In this document: positions 7,086-12,793 of the stretch, in pieces
How positions within the stretch are numbered: position 1 is the first letter of the stretch
How the letters are laid out: each line of letters opens with the position of its first letter
From: an uncultured Porphyromonadaceae bacterium
Lineage (GTDB): Bacteria > Bacteroidota > Bacteroidia > Bacteroidales > Muribaculaceae
NCBI GenBank assembly: GCA_947176285.1
Contig: CAMWQF010000044.1
Span: 1-12,793 of the forward strand
Length of the DNA: 12,793 bases
Reading direction: 5' to 3'
The notes under the pieces: generated by a model
What the model saw: only the letters and a program-made list of their open reading frames with translations
The model's database searches: none
What the model was told of the DNA's origin: nothing
Position numbers and translations under genes: made by a program

Positions 7086-8471
7086 TTAATCTGTCATATT
7101 TAAATTTCTTATTCGGTATTCTTGTGGATAAAGGTTGTTGCTGCGATTTCCTAAATTTTTCAGAAATCCCAATGGATGTCCTTCATAAGTGACTGTAACA
7201 TATCCCTTGGGCGTATTTTCCGGTAGTGAGATTGCCTCACGGGCAAGATAGCGCAATGCATTGCCTTTTGAAAGTTCCACTTCCGGGAAAGGATGTCGCA
7301 TGGCTGTTGACATTGAAAGTGCATGGGCAGGAATGAGGTCTTTCCCCTTGATTTCTCCAATTTCTACGCCTGCCGATATTATTCTTACTCCTTTCGGTAT
7401 CTCTTCAAGCAATTCTGACGTAGCCGGAGTCAGGGCAAGCAGATGTCCGTCATGATTGATTATTTCAAGGTCTCCCTCTATCCATGATTGGGCGGAAGCC
7501 ATGATACTCCGGTCAATCTTATCATTCCTCTTATTTTTCTTACCCTTGGAGCGTCTGATGGTTCTTGAATCATCATCAGGTTTCCTGAAAACGGCCAAGA
7601 AAAGACCTTCTCCTCGGGTGAATCCGGGCATAAACCGTAGACAATGGATGTTGCCTTTCACTTGCCCCTGTATTCCATATCTGCCGGCAAACTCCGTATT
7701 TATAGATTCAAGTCCAAAGGTATCAGCGAGCCAAACTGCATTATCTTCATCTTCAGTGGTGTTGAATGTGCAGGTGGAGTAGATCAGAAAGCCTCCTGGA
7801 GCAACCATCTCAACTGCATTTTCCAAAATCTCTCTCTGCAATGCAGCGCATTGCTTCACCAGGCCTTGGCTCCATTGCATTCTGGCAGTATCATCTTTAC
7901 GCATCATCCCTTCCCCTGAACAAGGGGCATCGACTGCCACCATGTCGAATTGTTCTTTCATTTTCGACAGTCGGGAAGTGTCGCAATTTGTCACCACAGT
8001 CTCGGGATAGCCATATTTGCATAGATTCTCTGCTAAAATCTTTGCTCGGGAAGAGATGAATTCATTGGCAAGCATTGTGCTTCCATCTGGCAAGGCATTC
8101 AGAATAGCAGTCGTTTTTCCACCGGGTGCAGCGCAAAGGTCGCATGCTTGAACCGGAGAGTCTTTGAAAAGAGATTGAACAATTGCCTCATATACCATTG
8201 ATGATGCATCTTGAACATAGAAGACGCCTGCATGAAGCAGAGGATTAAGTGTGAAATTTGGTCGCTCCGGAAGATAATATCCCGACTTGCACCATTCCAC
8301 ATCTTTCTCCACTGCATATGGAAGAACTTTTGTCTTTTTGCGAACATTCAGGCGTAAGGATGTTTCCGGCTCTCCGCATAAGGCAGAAAACAGGATTTCG
8401 GCGTTATTTTCACCGATTTCAGCACGAATTTGGGCCTTAAAACCCTCTGGTAAAAATTTATCTGCAATCAT
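7086..8471 (-). CDS. rsmF: RsmF-type rRNA m5C methyltransferase (NOL1/NOP2/Sun family)
   Basis: SAM-dependent enzyme that methylates carbon 5 of a cytosine in 16S rRNA; the E. coli family member acts at C1407. In the 461-residue protein the SAM-binding motif is DLCAAPGGKTT (111-121). The catalytic pair is C184 in DAPCSGEGMMRK and C234 in YSTCTF. An N-terminal RNA-binding-like segment holds SLRLNVRK (38-45), and a basic linker at about 303-318 separates the catalytic core from a C-terminal region of about 140 residues, as in RsmF proteins with RsmF-C/PUA-like domains. The ATG at 8469-8471 starts the conserved N-terminus (LPEGF). It lies only seven bases past a TAATTTTG box on the same strand, so the mRNA may be almost leaderless. 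It is divergent from the RsmI-like gene, another RNA methyltransferase. The exact target base is inferred from the family. Confidence 0.9.
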   Translation of the reverse strand: MIADKFLPEGFKAQIRAEIGENNAEILFSALCGEPETSLRLNVRKKTKVLPYAVEKDVEWCKSGYYLPERPNFTLNPLLHAGVFYVQDASSMVYEAIVQSLFKDSPVQACDLCAAPGGKTTAILNALPDGSTMLANEFISSRAKILAENLCKYGYPETVVTNCDTSRLSKMKEQFDMVAVDAPCSGEGMMRKDDTARMQWSQGLVKQCAALQREILENAVEMVAPGGFLIYSTCTFNTTEDEDNAVWLADTFGLESINTEFAGRYGIQGQVKGNIHCLRFMPGFTRGEGLFLAVFRKPDDDSRTIRRSKGKKNKRNDKIDRSIMASAQSWIEGDLEIINHDGHLLALTPATSELLEEIPKGVRIISAGVEIGEIKGKDLIPAHALSMSTAMRHPFPEVELSKGNALRYLAREAISLPENTPKGYVTVTYEGHPLGFLKNLGNRSNNLYPQEYRIRNLNMTD

Positions 8472-8478
8472 TTCAACG

Positions 8479-8486
8479 CAAAATTA
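8479..8486 (-). promoter_or_regulatory. -7 promoter element for rsmF
   Basis: On the minus strand this reads TAATTTTG, an exact match to the Bacteroidota -7 pattern TAnnTTTG. It ends seven bases before the rsmF ATG. A convincing -33 TTTG is absent; the best-spaced tetramer is TTAA at 8507-8510, 20 bases away. The inferred transcription start is around 8475, giving a leader of only a few bases. Confidence 0.5.
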
Positions 8487-8515
8487 GCAAAAAACCGGGA
8501 ATTTTGTTAATTTTG
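8484..8515 (+). promoter_or_regulatory. Promoter for the RsmI-like operon
   Basis: TAATTTTG at 8508-8515 matches the Bacteroidota -7 pattern TAnnTTTG exactly. TTAG at 8484-8487, 20 bases upstream, fits a -33 TTTG at three of four bases. The -7 box ends four bases before the ATG at 8520, so transcription should begin at or just beside the start codon. The -33 tetramer overlaps the rsmF -7 box, so the two promoters share sequence. Confidence 0.55.
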
Positions 8516-8519
8516 TAGT

Positions 8520-9272
8520 ATGAAAATTCAATCGGCCCTATATCTTGTGCCGGTTCCCATCAGTGGAGCCACGGTTTCCGACGTAATTCCCGCCGGAAAT
8601 ATAGAGATTTTGATGCAGTTGCGCCATTTTATTGTGGAGAATGTCCGCACTGCGCGACGTTATCTAAAACATATTGACCCGGGTTTCCCCATTGCTGACT
8701 GCACATTTGATGTTCTCGACCGTCACACAAGTCCGGAAGAGGTTGCTGCTATGCTCCAGCCGTTGCGTACAGGGAATCCGATAGGTGTGATGAGTGAGGC
8801 GGGATGTCCTGCTGTTGCTGATCCGGGAAGTCATCCGGTTGAAATAGCACAGAGTGAGGGGTTAAAAGTAATTCCGCTTGTCGGACCAAGTTCAATTCTT
8901 ATGTCGCTCATGGCTTCAGGATTCAATGGTCAAGGTTTCTCATTCCATGGATATCTTCCGATAGATGCTTCTGAAAAAAGAAAAGCATTGAAACGATTGG
9001 AGTCGGAATCGGCTTCAAGGCAAATGACCCAGATTTTCATAGAAACACCTTATCGCAACAATAGAATGGTGGCTCTTCTAGCAGAGACTCTGTCCCCTTC
9101 CACTATGATTTGCGTTGCATGCGACATTACAGATCCTGAAAAAGAAGAGGTTGTCACGTCTACAGCGGCTAAGTGGAAGATAAGAAAATATGATTTTGAT
9201 AAGCGGCCTGCTATTTTCCTTATCTATAGTGGAGCAAAAGGGGGCGACCGACGTAGATACGAGAAGAAATGA
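8520..9272 (+). CDS. RsmI-related SAM methyltransferase (tetrapyrrole methylase fold)
   Basis: Likely cytosolic SAM-dependent methyltransferase of the RsmI branch, whose founding member 2'-O-methylates C1402 of 16S rRNA. In the 250-residue protein RsmI-like motifs occur in order: MSEAGCPAVADPG (91-103), VGPSS (121-125), FHGYLP (142-147) and FIETPYR (173-179). The N-terminus differs from canonical RsmI, with LVPVPI followed by a divergent stretch in place of the usual TPIGN-type glycine-rich strand. I therefore think it is the RsmI paralogue common in Bacteroidota rather than RsmI itself; its substrate is not certain. The ATG at 8520 sits four bases after a -7 box. Its stop overlaps the start of the next gene by four bases (ATGA), so it heads a compact operon with the WalJ-like protein and mtaB. 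Confidence 0.85.
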   Translation: MKIQSALYLVPVPISGATVSDVIPAGNIEILMQLRHFIVENVRTARRYLKHIDPGFPIADCTFDVLDRHTSPEEVAAMLQPLRTGNPIGVMSEAGCPAVADPGSHPVEIAQSEGLKVIPLVGPSSILMSLMASGFNGQGFSFHGYLPIDASEKRKALKRLESESASRQMTQIFIETPYRNNRMVALLAETLSPSTMICVACDITDPEKEEVVTSTAAKWKIRKYDFDKRPAIFLIYSGAKGGDRRRYEKK

Positions 9273-10213
9273 GAAAGAAGATTTATTACGACGACCAGCC
9301 TGAACTCCCGTTTGAGGAATGGGATAACCCTTATGATGTAGCTTCTGAATCAAATACATCATACTCTTCTCCGCGTCCGATATATTTTTGTTCGTTTGGC
9401 AGCGGATCCAGTGGCAATGCTTGCTACATCGGGTCTAAAGAAGGGGGGCTTATAGTGGATGTCGGCATACGTGCTGAAGAACTGGAACGTGGGCTTGATT
9501 CCAATGGTATTGATATGAAGCATGTGAAAGGGGTATTGCTAACCCATGACCATGCCGACCATGTGAAATATGTATATTCTCTACTCCGAAACCATCGGCA
9601 TCTAAAATTGTTCTGCACCAATAGGGTGCTGAACGGCATCCTTCGCAAGCATTCGATTTCCAAACGAATAAAGGAATATCATATTCCGATTTTTAAAGAA
9701 ATACCGTTTAAGGTGCTTGATTTTGAAATAACGGCATTCGACGTGCCTCATGACGGTAGTGACAATATGGGATTCTCGATAGAGTATGATTCGAGGCGAT
9801 TTGTAATTGCGACCGACCTTGGGGAGGTGACAGACAGGGCCCGTTACTACATGAGCCGAGCGTCCTATCTGATGCTTGAGGCTAATTATGATGCGCAAAT
9901 GCTTCGAATGGGGCGTTATCCGGAATATCTTAAGGCAAGAATTGCAAGCGGATCAGGACATCTTGACAATCGCCAGACGGCTGCTTTCGTTAGTGAGATC
10001 ATCAATCCTTCTCTCAATCACATTTTCCTATGCCATCTTTCGAAAGACAATAATACTCCTCAGATAGCACTTCGCACTGTGCGGGAGGCTCTTGAATCGA
10101 AAGGGAAGAAGGTGGGAGGAGCGATGGAAACTTTCGAGGATCAGAAAGCAGATGTGCAGTTGGCGGCTCTCCCTCGGTTTGATATGACACGTTGGTTTGT
10201 TTTTAGAAAATGA
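9269..10213 (+). CDS. WalJ/YycJ-like metallo-beta-lactamase-fold hydrolase
   Basis: Probable cytosolic metal-dependent hydrolase, likely a nuclease by analogy to WalJ/YycJ family members. The catalytic domain of the 314-residue protein opens with CSFGSGSSGNACYI (41-54), a family hallmark. The metal-binding HxHxDH motif is H93-D94-H95-A96-D97-H98, with further probable ligands H161 (DVPHDG) and D183 (ATDLGEV), followed by SGHLDNRQ and LCHLS blocks. A tail of about 37 acidic and Tyr/Pro-rich residues precedes the domain; most relatives I recall start directly at the first strand. The ATG at 9269 overlaps the upstream stop by four bases, which supports this start and the presence of the extension. 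mtaB begins four bases after the stop. The biological substrate is unknown; cell-wall or DNA-repair roles are proposed for relatives in Firmicutes. Confidence 0.88.
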   Translation: MRKKIYYDDQPELPFEEWDNPYDVASESNTSYSSPRPIYFCSFGSGSSGNACYIGSKEGGLIVDVGIRAEELERGLDSNGIDMKHVKGVLLTHDHADHVKYVYSLLRNHRHLKLFCTNRVLNGILRKHSISKRIKEYHIPIFKEIPFKVLDFEITAFDVPHDGSDNMGFSIEYDSRRFVIATDLGEVTDRARYYMSRASYLMLEANYDAQMLRMGRYPEYLKARIASGSGHLDNRQTAAFVSEIINPSLNHIFLCHLSKDNNTPQIALRTVREALESKGKKVGGAMETFEDQKADVQLAALPRFDMTRWFVFRK

Positions 10214-10217
10214 TGCT

Positions 10218-11540
10218 ATGACTGACGATTCAAATATACTCAAGGCATCCTATCACACATTGGGATGTAAACTCAATTTCTCGGAAACATCCACAATCGC
10301 GATGCAACTCGCTCATCGCGGCATATTGAAGGCTTCTTCTGAAGATGTGCCGGATATTGTGGTGGTCAACACTTGCTCGGTAACTGAGGTGGCTGACAAA
10401 AAAGGAAGGACTCTCATCCGTAGGCTCCGCTCGCGTTGGCCGAAGGCTACTCTTGTGGTGACAGGTTGCTATGCTCAGTTAAAACCCCGGGAAGTGGCTT
10501 CAATCGATGGCGTGGATATAGTGCTCGGCAATGACGAAAAACTCCGTATAGCCGATTTCCTTGATGAGTGGGAAAAAGACCGTAGGGGTAGAGTCGCGGT
10601 GCACGACTATCTTGACATTCGTGAGTTTCGTGGCGCATGTGAGCGAGGCGACCGCACTCGCTATTGGCTCAAAGTGCAAGATGGATGTGACTATTTCTGC
10701 ACATATTGCACCATACCCTTTGCTCGAGGAAGAAGCAGATCAGGAAATATTGCCCAACTTGTGGCTGAAGCGCGCAATGCGGCAGCAGCGGGTGGAAAGG
10801 AAATTGTGTTGACGGGTGTTAATGTGGGGTGTTTCGGTAAAGATACGGGGGAAGATTTCCTTGAACTGCTGAAGCAGCTGGATGATGTGGAAGGTATTGA
10901 GCGTTACCGCATATCAAGTATTGAACCGAATTTGCTGACAGAAGGTATCATCCGCTGGATGGCGGAAGAAAGTCGTGCATTTATGCCAAGTTTTCACATT
11001 CCGCTTCAATCCGGTTCGGATGAAGTGTTGCGTCTGATGAATCGTAGATATCGCACCGATTTGTTTACAGATAGAATCAATCTGGTTCGATCCTTGCTTC
11101 CGGAAGCATTCATTGGTGTTGATATAATTGCAGGGGCAAGAGGTGAGACTGAGGCTGAATGGGAGAAAAGTTACGCATATGCTGAGTCGCTGCCTGTCAG
11201 TCGCTATCATGTGTTCCCATATTCTGAACGTCCCGGCACAAAGGCTCTTGGTATTGACCATCAGGTGGGCCAGGACGAGAAGCATCGCAGGGTTGCCATG
11301 CTGACAAAATTGAGTGACCAGAAACTTAGGGAATTCTCGCGACAGTTCTTTGGATCAGTCAGACCTGTGCTTTGGGAACATCCGGATGCTGAAGAGGAGG
11401 TAATGTTTGGCCATACAGATAATTATCTACGTGTGTGTGCAAAAGCATCATCTTCATGCTACAACTGTATAACTCCTTCCCGACTGGATTCTTTCCATAA
11501 TGCTGACCCGGAAACTATAACCGCATCAATTGTCGGATGA
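10218..11540 (+). CDS. mtaB: MtaB tRNA t6A37 methylthiotransferase
   Basis: Radical-SAM enzyme that adds a methylthio group to N6-threonylcarbamoyladenosine at tRNA position 37, producing ms2t6A next to the anticodon. The N-terminal UPF0004 domain of the 440-residue protein has cysteines C17 (TLGCKLN), C53 (NTCSVT) and C84 (TGCYAQ) for one 4Fe-4S cluster. The radical-SAM motif CDYFCTYC supplies C157, C161 and C164 for the second. The core continues through LTGVNVG, ISSIEP, HIPLQSGSD and DIIAGARGET, and a TRAM-like RNA-binding end (FGHTDNYLRV) closes the protein. The TLGCKLN form of the first motif and the overall length favour MtaB over MiaB or RimO. I use the ATG at 10218, four bases after the preceding stop, rather than a TTG at 10197 that would overlap that gene. 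Three extra cysteines (C407, C414, C417) lie near the C-terminus. Confidence 0.93.
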   Translation: MTDDSNILKASYHTLGCKLNFSETSTIAMQLAHRGILKASSEDVPDIVVVNTCSVTEVADKKGRTLIRRLRSRWPKATLVVTGCYAQLKPREVASIDGVDIVLGNDEKLRIADFLDEWEKDRRGRVAVHDYLDIREFRGACERGDRTRYWLKVQDGCDYFCTYCTIPFARGRSRSGNIAQLVAEARNAAAAGGKEIVLTGVNVGCFGKDTGEDFLELLKQLDDVEGIERYRISSIEPNLLTEGIIRWMAEESRAFMPSFHIPLQSGSDEVLRLMNRRYRTDLFTDRINLVRSLLPEAFIGVDIIAGARGETEAEWEKSYAYAESLPVSRYHVFPYSERPGTKALGIDHQVGQDEKHRRVAMLTKLSDQKLREFSRQFFGSVRPVLWEHPDAEEEVMFGHTDNYLRVCAKASSSCYNCITPSRLDSFHNADPETITASIVG

Positions 11541-11581
11541 TCATCAACCTTCCACTAAGATAGTTTAATAATTTTAGAATC

Positions 11582-12583
11582 ATGGCACTTGGAAATATTC
11601 TCTCAGTTATAATCCTTAATTGGAATGGTGCGAAACTTTTACGCAAGTTTCTTCCATCTGTTATAGCCAATACTCAGGGTCAGGAAGTGGAAGTCATTGT
11701 TGCCGACAATGGCTCTACCGATAACTCCTTGGAGGTGTTATGCAACGAATTTCCTAATGTCAAGATTCTTACTTTCGACGAAAATCTTGGATTCTCCGGA
11801 GGTTACAACCGTGCCATATCTGAAGTGGAATCAGAGTTTGTAATTCTTCTTAATTCCGACGTAGAGACTCCTCCCGGATGGTGGCAACCATTGCTCTCTT
11901 TTATGAATGCACATCCTGGTGTCGGTGCTTGTCAACCTAAGATTTTATCCTACTATAGAAAAGATAAATTTGAATATGCCGGTGCAGCAGGAGGATTGCT
12001 TGATAAATATGGATATCCATTTTGTAGGGGAAGACTCTTTGACCAAATAGAATATGATTTTTGTCAATACGACACCGGTCCTGAAGACATAGCATGGGCT
12101 TCCGGGGCTGCTCTAATGGTTAGACGCGAAGTTTATCTCGATGCAGGAGGACTTGATGAACTTTTTTTCGCTCATATGGAAGAAATCGACCTTTGTTGCA
12201 GGATTCACAATCTCGGTTATCGAGTTTGTGTAGTCCCGGAGTCATCTGTTTATCATCTCGGTGGAGCAACTCTCAGTCAAGGAAATCCCAAAAAAACGTA
12301 TCTGAATTTCCGAAACAATCTTCTGCTTCTTCATAAGAATCTTCCACAAGAAAAAGGAAAGAAAGTGCTGTTTAAACGTCGGTTGATGGATATGTTGGCA
12401 TTCTTCATGTATGTTGCTAAGTTTGACTTTGCGAACGCAAATGCCATATTGAAGGCTCATAATGATTTCCGAAAGATGAGAGGCAACTATAGGGTTTTTC
12501 CGGATGCTGATGTTCTTTCTACTCTTCCAGGAGCGGATCGATGTATAGTCTTGGATCGTTACCTCCCTTTCTTGACAAAATAA
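11582..12583 (+). CDS. Family 2 glycosyltransferase (rhamnosyltransferase-like)
   Basis: Predicted cytoplasmic-face GT-A glycosyltransferase that moves a sugar from a nucleotide sugar to a lipid-linked or polysaccharide acceptor. In the 333-residue protein the N-terminal strand reads SVIILNWNG (8-16). The nucleotide-binding aspartate lies in VADNGSTDNS (40-49), ENLGFSGGYNRAI (67-79) follows, and the metal-binding DxD position is LNSD (90-93). The acceptor and catalytic region holds WASGAALMVRR (172-182) and FFAHMEEIDLCCR (195-207). This set is typical of the WbbL-like rhamnosyltransferase subgroup, but the sugar cannot be assigned. A hydrophobic stretch near 269-280 could be a membrane-associated helix. 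The gene starts 41 bases after mtaB. TAATTTTA at 11569-11576, one base off the -7 pattern, could give it its own transcription. An AT-rich region follows. Confidence 0.9.
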   Translation: MALGNILSVIILNWNGAKLLRKFLPSVIANTQGQEVEVIVADNGSTDNSLEVLCNEFPNVKILTFDENLGFSGGYNRAISEVESEFVILLNSDVETPPGWWQPLLSFMNAHPGVGACQPKILSYYRKDKFEYAGAAGGLLDKYGYPFCRGRLFDQIEYDFCQYDTGPEDIAWASGAALMVRREVYLDAGGLDELFFAHMEEIDLCCRIHNLGYRVCVVPESSVYHLGGATLSQGNPKKTYLNFRNNLLLLHKNLPQEKGKKVLFKRRLMDMLAFFMYVAKFDFANANAILKAHNDFRKMRGNYRVFPDADVLSTLPGADRCIVLDRYLPFLTK

Positions 12584-12632
12584 TCTATAATAAGAATTGT
12601 TCTAAAAGTGTTAAAATTATAATAAATTCACT

Positions 12633-12640
12633 TATTTTTG
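12633..12640 (+). promoter_or_regulatory. -7-like element, first copy
   Basis: TATTTTTG matches TAnnTTTG exactly in non-coding sequence downstream of the glycosyltransferase. No clear -33 TTTG is present at 19-21 bases upstream, and such boxes are easy to get by chance in AT-rich DNA, so confidence is limited. Confidence 0.35.
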
Positions 12641-12672
12641 CACATATGCTTCTTTATAATAAAATTAATTGT

Positions 12673-12680
12673 TAATTTTG
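12673..12680 (+). promoter_or_regulatory. -7-like element, second copy
   Basis: TAATTTTG matches TAnnTTTG exactly and is the same octamer used in front of both rsmF and the RsmI-like gene. It lies 40 bases after the first copy. The -33 region is poor. It may drive a gene beginning beyond position 12793. Confidence 0.38.
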
Positions 12681-12793
12681 CATGTGAATTTACATTCATA
12701 CAGTAAAGACCAATTAATCGTTTCATTGACAATTATTGTTGCATTAGTAAAGTTATGGATTAATAGTTAAATTAGGATTAGGACATACGGTTT

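Larger units (their letters stand above)
12584..12793. other. AT-rich intergenic region with repeated promoter-like boxes
   Basis: This 210-base, strongly AT-rich stretch runs to the window edge with no coding region that I can support. It holds two exact TAnnTTTG boxes on the + strand, TATTTTTG (12633-12640) and TAATTTTG (12673-12680), exactly 40 bases apart and each followed by CA. Neither has a good TTTG at -33. A third, weaker pair is TTAG (12744-12747), 20 bases, TAAATTAG (12768-12775). A short near-palindrome, ACAAT-T-ATTGT, lies at 12729-12739. The region is most likely the upstream control region of a + strand gene beyond the window. Confidence 0.5.

Noticed and set aside
10197..10217. 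TTG start for mtaB
   Set aside because: It overlaps the preceding gene and is a weaker start codon. The ATG at 10218 is close to the conserved N-terminal domain.
10914..11285. Minus-strand reading frame inside mtaB
   Set aside because: It is antisense to the conserved radical-SAM region with no recognisable features.
1..12793. Mobile element, phage defence, toxin-antitoxin or CRISPR system
   Set aside because: I found no transposase, integrase, nuclease-defence or toxin genes and no regularly spaced repeats. All long genes have housekeeping, transport or envelope assignments.

Overview
The window looks like chromosomal DNA of a Bacteroidales bacterium, probably close to Muribaculaceae, Prevotella or Bacteroides. 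Three things point there. MurF and alanine racemase are fused in one polypeptide, a Bacteroidota trait. The protein families are those usual in gut Bacteroidales. The promoters match the Bacteroidota pattern (TTTG about 20 bases upstream of TAnnTTTG), and starts lack strong Shine-Dalgarno sequences. I see no insertion sequence, phage gene, integrase, CRISPR array, tRNA or rRNA.

Layout. Left (155-6309, + strand): sufE (Fe-S cluster sulfur transfer) behind a good promoter, then a repeat-like AT-rich spacer, a POT-family peptide symporter, an NSS-family sodium:amino-acid symporter, and the murF-alr fusion, whose start codon overlaps the symporter stop by one base. Middle (6214-8471, - strand): a LolD-type ABC ATPase, whose 3' end overlaps the 3' end of murF-alr tail to tail, and an RsmF-type rRNA m5C methyltransferase upstream of it. 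Right (8520-12583, + strand): an RsmI-related methyltransferase, a WalJ/YycJ-type metallo-beta-lactamase-fold protein and the tRNA methylthiotransferase MtaB, packed as an operon with a 4-base overlap and a 4-base gap. A family 2 glycosyltransferase and an AT-rich promoter-like region follow.

Functional themes. The left block pairs uptake of peptides and probably amino acids with D-alanine production and D-Ala-D-Ala addition to the peptidoglycan precursor. The middle and right blocks hold three RNA-modification enzymes (RsmF, RsmI-like, MtaB) around a divergent promoter region only 48 bases long. The last gene is probably involved in envelope polysaccharide synthesis.

This is mostly ordinary housekeeping DNA, and I did not find a convincing undescribed system. 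The points most worth checking are the very compact divergent promoter pair at 8472-8519, which may give near-leaderless transcripts; the in-register antisense overlap of lolD and alr with an abrupt change in wobble-base use; and the unusual MurF half of the fusion.
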